Assembly: GCA_031286695.1 (NCBI GenBank)
Contig: JAITTY010000017.1
Span: forward strand, 342,092 to 406,091
Reading direction: 5' to 3'
Length of the DNA: 64,000 nucleotides
Source of the DNA: Sphingobacterium sp.
Lineage (GTDB): Bacteria; Bacteroidota; Bacteroidia; Sphingobacteriales; Sphingobacteriaceae
Every line of letters begins with the position of its first letter. Position 1 is the first letter of the stretch. Below are positions 43,114 to 50,735 of the stretch, in pieces. The position numbers and the translations under genes are program-made. Below the pieces are notes generated by a model. That model was not told the DNA's origin, did no database searches, and worked only from the letters and a program-made list of their open reading frames with translations.

Positions 43114-44118
43114 ATGAGAAAAATTTTATTATCGATAATAATTCTAGGAACTATTTCATGCAAGACAACTAGCACAATCAAAAATGAAACGACTATGCAA
43201 CTAACACCAAAAATTAAAGAAATCTTAAGTCATTTAGAAACAATACAGGTATTTCAAGGCAAAAATCCTTTAGATATAAGCCGGAAAAATTATGATGCGA
43301 TGGCTCAACAATTAAGTGGAAGAAAAGAAGCTGTTTTCAGCATTGAGGAATTTAATATCCCTTCAAAAAATCATCAAATTCCTGTAAGATTATACCGCCC
43401 TAAAGGCAAAACATCAAATTCATCTGCCATTATCTACATTCATGGAGGATGGTTTATTTCTGGTAGTTATGAAACTCATGATGCAATCGCTCGAAAACTG
43501 AGTAATGAAACGGAAGCTGTCCTCCTTTTTGTCGATTACCGTCTCGCTCCTGAAAATCCTTTTCCTGCAGGACTAAATGATTGTAAAGATGCTACAGCAT
43601 GGTTAATCAATAATGCAAAAAAGCTTGGAATTGATTTTCAAAAAATCGGAGTCATTGGCGACAGTGCGGGCGGAGCTTTGGCAACAGCCTTATCTCTTGA
43701 ATTAGGAAGTCAATTAAAATTTCAGGTTTTAATTTATCCCGCTTCTGATAACTCATTAAGTACCGCATCCTGGGAAAATTATAAAAATGGTCCAATCTTA
43801 AATAAAGAGTGGGGATTACAAGCCTGGAATTGGTATTTGAAATCCCAAGAAGACAAGACAAATCCTTTAGCTGTTCCAGTTTTAATCAAAGATTTCAAAA
43901 AAACTCCAGAAACTTTGTTCATTATAGCACAACATGATCCATTAAAAGATGAAGGAGAGAAATTAGCCCAAAACATGAAAAATTCAGGAGTATCCGTTAA
44001 AAAAAGTTTATATAAAGACATGGTTCACGGCTTTATGCACATGGGAATTCTTTTACCTGAAACACAATTAGCAGCTAAAGAAATTACTGAATTTATAACC
44101 AAAAGCTTAGAAAAATAG
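43114..44118 (+). CDS. lipoprotein alpha/beta hydrolase of the HSL/acetyl-esterase type
   Basis: 334 residues from the ATG at 43114, which gives a lipoprotein signal (LLSIIILGTISCKTT); the frame is open from 43075. The oxyanion HGG motif is in IYIHGGWFISG, the nucleophile Ser in GDSAGGALA and the catalytic His in DMVHGFMHMG, with the Asp in QHDPLKDEGE. VDYRLAPENPFPAGL is the usual HSL block. It hydrolyses small esters. It is co-transcribed with the MFS gene 9 bp downstream and controlled by the divergent HxlR gene. The three genes are more AT-rich than the surroundings, which fits horizontal transfer. Confidence 0.9.
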   Translation: MRKILLSIIILGTISCKTTSTIKNETTMQLTPKIKEILSHLETIQVFQGKNPLDISRKNYDAMAQQLSGRKEAVFSIEEFNIPSKNHQIPVRLYRPKGKTSNSSAIIYIHGGWFISGSYETHDAIARKLSNETEAVLLFVDYRLAPENPFPAGLNDCKDATAWLINNAKKLGIDFQKIGVIGDSAGGALATALSLELGSQLKFQVLIYPASDNSLSTASWENYKNGPILNKEWGLQAWNWYLKSQEDKTNPLAVPVLIKDFKKTPETLFIIAQHDPLKDEGEKLAQNMKNSGVSVKKSLYKDMVHGFMHMGILLPETQLAAKEITEFITKSLEK

Positions 44119-44127
44119 AATTTTAAG

Positions 44128-45273
44128 ATGAAGAAGTACGCATACATAGGAGCATTAGGCTTTTTAGCTATTATTACAACTGAATTTGGTATCATTGGTA
44201 TTTTGCCGCAAATAGCGGAACATTACCAAATTGGCATTGATAAGGCTGGCTATCTGTTAGGAGCATTTGCATTAGCGATTGCGCTTACTGGACCTTTTAT
44301 GACCTTGTTGTTATCAGGATTTGACCGTAAGAAAGTGATGTTGATAGCTATTTTTATTTTTCTGTTAACTGGAATTATATCGTCATTTTTACCACCATTT
44401 TGGCTATTAATGCTTGTAAGGATATTACCGGCATTTTTACAGCCTGTTTATATCGCTACAGCTTTATCCGTAGCGGTTTCGCAGGGTAATAAACAGAACG
44501 AAAATGAATTGATGAGTATCGTGTTCAGCGGTGTTGCCATTGCAATGGTAACAACTGTTCCGTTCGCTACTTATATTGCCAGCATTTTTCATTGGGAAGA
44601 TTCGTTTATAGTACAGGCTATCATCAGCATTGTGGCATTATTGGCTATTTACTTTGTGTTGCCGGCAATGCCTGTGAGAGAAAAAAAATCTTATGGAAGT
44701 CAATTAAAAATATTGAAAAAACCGATGTTCATTGTAAGTACATCAATGAATTTCTTTATGATTGCAGCTTGGTTTTCCACTTATAGTTACTTTGCCGATT
44801 ATCTAAATAAAGCCAAAGATATGGACGGAACCATGGTCAGCTATATGCTGTTTGTATTCGGAATTATCGGTGTGTTTGCTAATTGGATAGCTGGTAAACT
44901 ATTAAACAAGAACATAACCTACACAACTGTTTTTTTTCTTTCGGGGACTATAATAGTTCCTATACTCCTGCATTTTTCGGGAGGCAATACTATGGCTACA
45001 GTTATAGTAATCGCTTTATGGGGGTTTCTATATTCTCCAAGTTTCTTAAATGCCTCGACCTATATGATTTCATCTGCACCAGAGGCGATGGAATTTGCCA
45101 ATAGTTTGGCTACATCATTTGGAAACTTAGGCGTAACGCTAGGAACCACCGTAGGTGGTTTGATAATTGTGTCGAAGGGCGTACAGTTTACTCCTTGGAT
45201 AACCGTTTTATTTGGTGTGTTGGCTTTTTTAATGATCGGTCTAAGATCCCGATTGGAAAAGAATCCAACTTAA
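44128..45273 (+). CDS. MFS efflux transporter (DHA1/AraJ-like)
   Basis: 381 residues with about 12 membrane helices. It starts MKKYAYIGALGFLAIITTEF, and has the loop 2-3 FDRKKV and the motif-C-like helix of drug:H+ antiporters. The length is typical for YdhP/AraJ-type exporters. With the esterase and HxlR regulator it looks like a small detoxification cassette. Confidence 0.9.
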   Translation: MKKYAYIGALGFLAIITTEFGIIGILPQIAEHYQIGIDKAGYLLGAFALAIALTGPFMTLLLSGFDRKKVMLIAIFIFLLTGIISSFLPPFWLLMLVRILPAFLQPVYIATALSVAVSQGNKQNENELMSIVFSGVAIAMVTTVPFATYIASIFHWEDSFIVQAIISIVALLAIYFVLPAMPVREKKSYGSQLKILKKPMFIVSTSMNFFMIAAWFSTYSYFADYLNKAKDMDGTMVSYMLFVFGIIGVFANWIAGKLLNKNITYTTVFFLSGTIIVPILLHFSGGNTMATVIVIALWGFLYSPSFLNASTYMISSAPEAMEFANSLATSFGNLGVTLGTTVGGLIIVSKGVQFTPWITVLFGVLAFLMIGLRSRLEKNPT

Positions 45274-45350
45274 TCCAGACCTCAAAGGCCTGCGATACTG
45301 TTGATACTGAAGTATAGTACAATCGGAACTGTTCTATATTCGTGAACTTT

Positions 45351-45484
45351 CGCCTCCTTATTCCCGCCATTCACCGAGTTTTCCTGATCGTTGGTCTAAA
45401 GCCCGTAGGCTGGGGGCATATTGTGTTGTAGTTTTGGGTCAACAAATAAGAACAACAGAACTAACACAATAAAATAAAGACATT
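45351..45484 (+). promoter_or_regulatory. family promoter/leader (copy at 45485)
   Basis: CCATTCACCGAG from 45367, GGTCTAAAGCCCGTAGGCT, TAGTTTTG at 45429-45436 (62-nt spacing). Overall 3 nt shorter after the -7 box than the leaders at 37888 and 39501. Confidence 0.8.
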
Positions 45485-45931
45485 ATGAAAACGCTAGTAA
45501 AAACATTCGCAGCAGCAGCCTTAATCGCAGTATCTACTTTCGCTATGGCAGCTGAAGGACTGGGGTCAAAAACAGCAAAAGCTAACGTTAACCTTTCAAC
45601 AGCAGACTTGGCTTTGGATCATTATGTGGCTGTAACCACCGAGGGAGAATCTGCAGGTGTAGAAAAATTGTTCGCCGAAGACTTCAGTCAAAAAATCCAA
45701 GCTTCCAATGCACAAAGTAACAGCCGTAATGCCTTAGTTAAACTATTGAAAAAGCAAAAAGGAGAGAAACTAAATTGTGCGGTAAGCACCGATATCCTTG
45801 AGGAGTCTGCAGATTATATGGTGGCTAAAGTGACTTTGAAATTTGAAAACTTCACCAAGACTGACTTAGTTACCCTGGAGCGTGTGGGCAATGACTGGAA
45901 AGTATCTAAATCGATCAATTCGTATAAATAG
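45485..45931 (+). CDS. secreted NTF2-like family protein, copy 5
   Basis: 148 residues with the standard signal peptide. Distinctive residues are EGLGSKTAK, VEKLFAEDFSQKIQ and SNSRNALVKLLKK; Cys98 and the C-terminal KTDLVTLERVGNDWKVSKS block are kept. It follows the HxlR cassette and precedes small immunity-like genes. Confidence 0.85.
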   Translation: MKTLVKTFAAAALIAVSTFAMAAEGLGSKTAKANVNLSTADLALDHYVAVTTEGESAGVEKLFAEDFSQKIQASNAQSNSRNALVKLLKKQKGEKLNCAVSTDILEESADYMVAKVTLKFENFTKTDLVTLERVGNDWKVSKSINSYK

Positions 45932-46285
45932 GATCTAAATAACTAGTGATCTGCCTGGGGCAGTATATAGTCAGATCACTAGTGAATCATATGTTTAAGT
46001 TTAGTTTTAAAGCCAGGTCACGAGATCTGGCTTTTTTACGTCAAAAGGGCCTGATTCTCATCAGACCCTTTATCTTAGCGTTTACTTGTACAGTAATTTT
46101 AATGTTTCCTATCGTTTCCTCTTTTTTGTTTCGTCATCCAATGTTTTTAACGACAATTGGATTTTCACTGTACGACGCCAATTTTTATGTTTGTACCTTC
46201 TTATGAAGGATTGCTTGCTGCCAGTTTGTATTATAAGAACAACGGCTGATTGAAATAGTTTTATTGGAGTAAATTATTTTTGATA
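45932..46285 (+). repeat. full-length family tail after copy 5
   Basis: Hairpin ACTAGTGATCTG (45942) with CAGATCACTAGT (45972), 12 bp perfect with a GATC core. Terminator AGCCAGGTC...GATCTGGCT (46011-46032) with T6, in which CAG/CTG replaces the CAC/GTG of other tails. Then the AAAGGGCCTGAT hairpin and the extension, whose third hairpin is shortened to CCTTC-TTAT-GAAGG (46196). Confidence 0.8.
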
Positions 46286-46318
46286 ACTTAAGTTGGTTAT
46301 GTTTAATATGAAAGGTTG

Positions 46319-46660
46319 ATGGTTATAGAATTTGAAGAATTATATTGGCACGATTCGATTTTAAAAGACATTGTAGTTGATAAGGAAGGAATCAATGATA
46401 CAATTTGCTTTGAAATTGATTGGTATGATATAGGATTGAAGAAGTTAATATTTGAGGACGTGTATTGGGCACGATTGGAATTGAACTTTGGTATTCATGG
46501 AAATGATTGTATCGATTATGCATATATTGCTTCCGAAGATGATGTTGATCTTATTAAGGTAAGGAATATATGGGATCTACGCTTATATTGTTTTGTAATC
46601 AAAACAGCTTCTACTTCTAGCGAAATAAAGATTGTCGCAAAAACATTTAGTATTGTTTAG
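46319..46660 (+). CDS. small immunity-like protein of unknown family
   Basis: 113 residues from ATG 46319. Acidic, cytosolic, starting MVIEFEELYWHDSILKDIVV, with ICFEIDWYDIGLKKLIFEDV and LELNFGIHGNDCIDYA. This pattern (HDS, then WYD, then NFGI) recalls immunity-type DUFs found after toxin genes, but I cannot name the family. It directly follows the tail of copy 5, as the SUFU gene follows the tail of copy 3. Confidence 0.6.
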   Translation: MVIEFEELYWHDSILKDIVVDKEGINDTICFEIDWYDIGLKKLIFEDVYWARLELNFGIHGNDCIDYAYIASEDDVDLIKVRNIWDLRLYCFVIKTASTSSEIKIVAKTFSIV

Positions 46661-46821
46661 CTATGCCTTATGGGACCAAGGTGTTCATGGGAACTTTCTG
46701 AAATTGCAGCGGACTAATGGAGCCTGAATCATATTCGTGAGACCTCACACCATTATACACTATGTATGGAACAATGGTGTCGATCAAGCCAGATATAAAT
46801 AAAGAACCCTCTCGATGCTAG

Positions 46822-46923
46822 GATATTTATAATGTTACTAAAGCAAAAGAAACACTACTTCCAATATACGTTCAACCAGGCGGTAGAGGAATAAAAGTAA
46901 AGGATATATCTTTAATTAAATAA
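46822..46923 (+). pseudogene. relic of a C-terminus, possibly of a polymorphic toxin
   Basis: A 33-codon open stretch after an in-frame stop encodes DIYNVTKAKETLLPIYVQPG and GRGIKVKDISLIK before a stop, 8 bp upstream of the next small gene. It has no start codon. It reads like the end of a larger protein whose body is gone; a toxin tail beside its immunity gene would fit, but the family is not identified. The rest of 46661-46931 shows nothing else. Confidence 0.35.
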
Positions 46924-46931
46924 AGTGCAAT

Positions 46932-47183
46932 ATGGTAGATGAGAAAAAGTTAAGAGACGCTATCTTGGCAATCCATGATTTAATTATCCGTGCTAGAATA
47001 ATGACTTTTGAAAAGGTGTCAAATGAAGTTATGTTCGATTTTTTGGATGATTTAGAATATCTCCCAGTCTTAATTCTAGAAGATAAAAGAGAAAATACAA
47101 AAAGATTTGAAGAATATTTGGAGTCAATTTGTAATAGATATGATTATCCAGATATATTAATTAAATATAAAAATAATGGTTAA
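46932..47183 (+). CDS. small acidic cytosolic protein, possible immunity protein
   Basis: 83 residues, helical and charged (MVDEKKLRDAILAIHDLIIR ... FDFLDDLEYLPVLIL ... YPDILIKYKNNG). No signal peptide and no known family. It follows the toxin-like relic by 8 bp and is followed 35 bp later by a relic family tail. Size, charge and context suggest an orphan immunity gene. Confidence 0.55.
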   Translation: MVDEKKLRDAILAIHDLIIRARIMTFEKVSNEVMFDFLDDLEYLPVLILEDKRENTKRFEEYLESICNRYDYPDILIKYKNNG

Positions 47184-47218
47184 TTATAGCAAACAAGCCC
47201 GCATATGCGAGCTTGTTT

Positions 47219-47345
47219 ATTTCGTATAAATACGAGCCATCTAAAGTAAATATATAGATGTTGTAAAACCAAGCCGTTGGATGTGGCTTCTTTACGCCAA
47301 AAGAGTCTGATTCTCATGAGACCCTTTCTCTTAGCGTTTATTTCT
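47219..47345 (+). repeat. relic family tail after the 83-residue gene
   Basis: TTCGTATAAATACGAGCC (the end of a family gene with a mutated stop), then AAATATATAGATGTTG, a decayed first hairpin (AAGCCGTTGGATGTGGCTTC) and a decayed second hairpin (AAAAGAGTCTGAT with ATGAGACCCTTT). The extension matches only for its first 60 bp. Confidence 0.7.
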
Positions 47346-47618
47346 ACAGCAATTTTATGCTTACATCACTTAGCAGGAATTACGCTCTGCATTTTATTGA
47401 CAACGGCACTTGTAATAGAAAATATTGAAACTTTTAATCTAGCCTCAATATTCGATACAGCAGTACTTTCTAGGTTCGTTGTCCTCGGAGTAGTTGTCTG
47501 TTTTTTGCACATCTATACTTATAAAAAATATGCTAAGCCTCATCAAGACATGTTAGTAAACCTGCAGTATCATATAGCTGAACTGGAGGACTTTTACACA
47601 ACAGAGATAGACGATTAG
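47316..47618 (+). CDS. possible small membrane protein arising from a tail
   Basis: From the ATG at 47316 the frame gives about 100 residues: two hydrophobic segments (FLLAFISTAILCLHHLAG plus LCILLTTALVI, and FVVLGVVVCFLHIYTY) and an acidic tail (AELEDFYTTEIDD). The first residues are translated from repeat sequence; the rest is unique to this place. It may be a real small inner-membrane protein or a chance frame. Confidence 0.35.
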   Translation: MRPFLLAFISTAILCLHHLAGITLCILLTTALVIENIETFNLASIFDTAVLSRFVVLGVVVCFLHIYTYKKYAKPHQDMLVNLQYHIAELEDFYTTEIDD

Positions 47619-47754
47619 TATTCAACATCTATCGATCACTATTGGTTTGGCCTGGACTATCATGCTTAACGGGGTCTGTTTGTCCATGTTGTAAAATATA
47701 AAATCCTGATTTTAGCAATTATGAAAATCTGTCATTTGGGAATGAGTGTAAATA

Positions 47755-47937
47755 ACCTTTATAGGGGTCTTGTTCGTACCTGCTTCGTATAGCCTTCGGA
47801 TCAGGTCGGGTAGGGTTCTATTGTTGACCAGTCTCTGACCAGTTTTTCCCTGTTCAGAGACTGGTCAAGGTCTGTTGAGTGTCTGTACATTATCTATTGA
47901 TGATCCGAACGTGGTACGAATCTGATACGAAGCAGAC
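47755..47937 (+). repeat. intergenic repeat with a 13-bp perfect hairpin
   Basis: Resembles 28010-28200 (see there). GACCAGTCTCTGA (47826-47838) and TCAGAGACTGGTC (47854-47866) form a perfect 13-bp stem with a 15-nt loop and no following T-run. It lies directly upstream of the family leader, as its relative at 28010 lies upstream of a leader relic. It explains most of the 320-bp gap after 47618. Confidence 0.55.
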
Positions 47938-48071
47938 TCACCTTTTTATTCCCGCCATTCACCGAGTTTTCCGGTCTGTTAGTCTAAAACCAATAGGCTA
48001 GGGGCCTATTGTGTCGTAGTTTTGAGTCAACAAATAGAACAGATAAACTAACACAATAAAATAAAGACATT
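47938..48071 (+). promoter_or_regulatory. family promoter/leader (interrupted copy at 48072)
   Basis: CCATTCACCGAG from 47955, the variant AGTCTAAAACCAATAGGCT, TAGTTTTG at 48017-48024 (62-nt spacing). The promoter is intact although the gene behind it is broken. Confidence 0.8.
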
Positions 48072-48590
48072 ATGAACCATCATGAGTGCTTAAAAATGGC
48101 ACTCATGATAGCTTTATCACCAATTAAAAACAAATCATTTCGATAAAAAACGCTAGTAAAAACATTCGCAGCAGCAGCCCTAATCGCAGTATCAACTTTC
48201 GCTATGGCGGCTGAAGGACCTGGAGCAAAAGCAACAAAAACAAACGTTAACCTTTCTACAGCAGATTTCGCTTTAGAACATTATGTGGCGGTAACCACAG
48301 AGGGCGAATCAGCAGGGGTAGAGCAATTATTCGCCGAAGATTTTAATCAAAAGATCCAAGCTACCAATGCGCAGTCTAACAGCCGTAGTGCGGTAGTTAA
48401 CCTATTGAAAAAACAAAAAGGCGAAAAGTTAAACTGTACAGTGAGCACTGATATCATCGAGGAATCGGCAGATTATATGGTGGCTAAAGTGACTCTAAAA
48501 TTTGAAAACTTCACCAAAACTGATTTAATTACTTTGGAGCGTGTGGGCAATGACTGGAAAGTATCTAAATCGATCAATTCGTATAAATAA
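48072..48590 (+). pseudogene. NTF2-like family gene interrupted by a 72-bp insertion, copy 6
   Basis: The original ATG (48072) is kept, but a 72-bp insert after ATGAA brings an in-frame stop (TAA at 48144). The new frame is only 24 codons (MNHHECLKMALMIALSPIKN...). Downstream the old signal peptide and domain are intact in sequence (from CTAGTAAAAACATTC), yet the next ATG is 48204, inside the cleavage site, giving MAAEGPG and a 128-residue protein with no signal peptide. Export is therefore lost and translation itself is uncertain. The domain is otherwise undamaged, so the insertion is probably recent. Confidence 0.85.
48077..48148. mobile_element. 72-bp palindrome-bearing insertion (MITE- or REP-like)
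   Basis: Comparison with the five intact copies gives a net insertion of 72 bp between ATGAA and AACGCTAG. The exact ends are ambiguous within the A-run. It contains ATCATGAGTGC (48079-48089) and GCACTCATGAT (48099-48109), a perfect 11-bp inverted repeat with a 9-nt loop. No clear target duplication beyond A residues is seen, as in IS200/IS605-type non-autonomous elements or REP sequences. No second copy was noticed in the window. Confidence 0.6.
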
Positions 48591-48935
48591 AATTTTACAG
48601 CTGGTGGTTTGCCAGTAATAAAAGACAAACCACTAGTAAATCATATGTTTAAGTTTAGTTTAAAGGCCAGGTCGCGAGATCTGGCTTTTTTACGTAAAAA
48701 GGGCCTGATTCTCATCAGACCCTTTCTCTTAGCGTTAATTTGTACAGTAATTTTTATGTTTCCTATCGTTTCCTCTTTTTTGTTTCGTCATCCAATTTTT
48801 TTAAAGACTATTGGATTTTCACTGTACGACGCCAATTTTTATGTTGAACCTTTCCTTCGAAAGGCAGCTTGTAGCCGTTTTGTATCGTAAGAACAATACT
48901 CCATTTGAAATAGTTTTATAAGATTGACCTTTTTT
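48591..48935 (+). repeat. full-length family tail after copy 6
   Basis: Hairpin CTGGTGGTTTG (48601) with CAAACCACTAG (48626); terminator GCCAGGTC...GATCTGGC with T6; AAAGGGCCTGAT hairpin (one base changed in the preceding ACGTAAAAA); extension with CCTTTC-CTTC-GAAAGG (48851). Confidence 0.8.
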
Positions 48936-48973
48936 GTCTTGCTAACTATCTTGTTTTCTTTTAATTATTGTTG

Positions 48974-48981
48974 TAGTTTTG
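48974..48981 (+). promoter_or_regulatory. -7 promoter element TAGTTTTG of the sigma/SusCD operon
   Basis: TAGTTTTG, preceded by TTGTTG, lies 50 bp upstream of the ECF sigma start codon. It shares GTTGTAGTTTTG with the family promoters but not their upstream CCATTCACCGAG block. Confidence 0.55.
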
Positions 48982-49031
48982 GTGCCTCACATCGAACTGT
49001 TTTGCCGTAATGAGATAAAACGAGGCGAAAA

Positions 49032-49604
49032 ATGAAAAACAACTATAGTTCACTCGAAAATTTAACTTTACAAAAGTTAATACGGGCTGGAGACCAAGAA
49101 GCATTTAGGATAATCTATGAAAGGTATTGGGACAAAATATTTGTGATTTGTAATAACCGTCTCCCACAGAAAGATATTGCGGAAGATCTTTTACAGGATA
49201 TTTTTATTTCACTTTGGAATAATCCCAAACTCGAAGAGGTTCAAAATCTTGAAGCTTATTTATTTCAGGCAGCCAAGTTTTCTATAATTAAATATCTAAA
49301 TAGATCTTCAAGAATCGATTTTGTTGATCCTAATTCCTATGGATTATTGGATCGTGTGGAAGAGCTTGGCTTGGACGATGCATTATACACCAAAGAACTT
49401 CAGCAACTTATTTTCCAAGAGGTAGAGCGCCTGCCGGAGAAAACAAAGATTATCTTTAATTATTCCCGTATAGATAATTTGGACAGTAGAGAAATCGCTG
49501 AAAAACTAAATATCTCCCATCGAACTGTTGAAAATCAAATCAGCAAAAGCCTAAAACATTTAAGGATTTTTATAAATAATTTGAAATCTTTATTATTTTT
49601 TTAA
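49032..49604 (+). CDS. ECF RNA polymerase sigma factor (Bacteroidota FecI-like)
   Basis: 190 residues. Sigma region 2 at about 20-90 (GDQEAFRIIYERYWDKIFVI, DIAEDLLQDIFISLWNNP, NLEAYLFQAAKFSIIKYL) and region 4 at about 130-185 (QEVERLPEKTKIIFNYSRID, SREIAEKLNISHRTVENQIS, KSLKHLR). It is the first gene of the operon, 62 bp before the anti-sigma gene. It should direct transcription of the SusC/D genes when the STN-containing SusC is loaded. Confidence 0.95.
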   Translation: MKNNYSSLENLTLQKLIRAGDQEAFRIIYERYWDKIFVICNNRLPQKDIAEDLLQDIFISLWNNPKLEEVQNLEAYLFQAAKFSIIKYLNRSSRIDFVDPNSYGLLDRVEELGLDDALYTKELQQLIFQEVERLPEKTKIIFNYSRIDNLDSREIAEKLNISHRTVENQISKSLKHLRIFINNLKSLLFF

Positions 49605-49666
49605 TTTTTTAGCGTGCGTTGCTCAGCCCTTGTGGTACTTCTATATAGACCACAATTGTTAATCAT

Positions 49667-50725
49667 ATGAAGACGCAACAAGAAATTAAAGAAATCATTT
49701 CCCGTATCAACCAGGGAATAGCCTCTGAGGAAGATATTCTACAATTCCAGCTTTGGTACAATAGTTTTGACGATAGTGAAACAATACTCGATAGTAATCT
49801 CTCGACTGTCGAATTTAAAGATAAAAACTGGGCAGAGATTAACCGACGTATTGCTCCCTCCAAAATATCCAGATTGCAATGGGTATGGCGAGTTGCCGCT
49901 GCACTACTGCTGCTCTCCGCAGCTGCAGTCTGGATCTGGTCAATTCAGCAAAAGGAAAATAATAATGAAATTTTTAGATCGGCGGCATGGATTACAGATA
50001 CTTCAGGCCAAACTGAAGAAATCAATAGCAGTTTACATGATTTTTTAGATTCGACAAGATATGTAGATCTCAAAGAACATCATAATTTAAGAACCTTGGC
50101 AACAGCTGCAGGAGAGTTTACCAAAGTTATTCTCCCCGATGGCACTAAAGTGTCTTTGAATGCCGGATCGAAGATCGTCTTGTCCCCAGATTATGGCAAG
50201 GCGGCACAAAGGACAATTTCATTGGAAGGGGAGGCTTACTTTGAAGTAGTAACAATACCTGGACGCAGCTTTGTCGTAAAAACAGCAGATCAGCAGATCA
50301 GAGTTCTCGGTACAAAATTCAATGTCAGAGCTTATCCTAGTTTTGATAAAACAATTACCACACTACACGAGGGGAAAATTGAGCTAAGCAATGGGAACCA
50401 AAATGTCATATTGCAACCCAATAATATAGCTGTCAACAAAGATGGAGCTTTGTCTCTTCAACGGATGGCGAAGCTAGAGAAAGAGGCATGGCGTAAACTA
50501 GATTTTGAATTTGATAATGAATCCATTAAGACTGTACTTCATCAACTTAGCCAGTGGTATGGTTTTGAGCTTTCTTATCAGTCTTCTGTTCCTAATCAGT
50601 ATATCTCTGGTAAAATAGTAAATGGCACAAAAACCTCAGATGTGCTTGAGATTATGAAAAACTTAACGAATGGAAATTTTCAGATGAAAGGCAAGGTCCT
50701 CTATGTGAATTTCGCAAATAATTAA
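49667..50725 (+). CDS. FecR-family anti-sigma factor
   Basis: 352 residues: cytosolic N-terminus, one membrane helix (about 79-98, VAAALLLLSAAAVWIWSI), periplasmic FecR domain (about 145-240: GEFTKVILPDGTKVSLNAGS, GEAYFEVVTIPGRSFVVKTA, LGTKFNVRAY) and a C-terminal DUF4974 domain (about 280-350: LDFEFDNESIKTVLHQLSQW, ISGKIVNG). It transmits the signal from the SusC STN domain to the sigma factor. 10 bp before susC. Confidence 0.95.
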   Translation: MKTQQEIKEIISRINQGIASEEDILQFQLWYNSFDDSETILDSNLSTVEFKDKNWAEINRRIAPSKISRLQWVWRVAAALLLLSAAAVWIWSIQQKENNNEIFRSAAWITDTSGQTEEINSSLHDFLDSTRYVDLKEHHNLRTLATAAGEFTKVILPDGTKVSLNAGSKIVLSPDYGKAAQRTISLEGEAYFEVVTIPGRSFVVKTADQQIRVLGTKFNVRAYPSFDKTITTLHEGKIELSNGNQNVILQPNNIAVNKDGALSLQRMAKLEKEAWRKLDFEFDNESIKTVLHQLSQWYGFELSYQSSVPNQYISGKIVNGTKTSDVLEIMKNLTNGNFQMKGKVLYVNFANN

Positions 50726-50735
50726 CCTTAATACA

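Noticed and set aside
47826-47866. Rho-independent terminator
   Set aside because: A perfect 13-bp stem, but no T-run on either side and no gene ending nearby; listed only as part of a repeat.
25795-48935. Integron-type cassette array with attC sites
   Set aside because: The gene-hairpin alternation invites it, but there is no integrase, no RYYYAAC/GTTRRRY pairs, and promoters precede individual genes.
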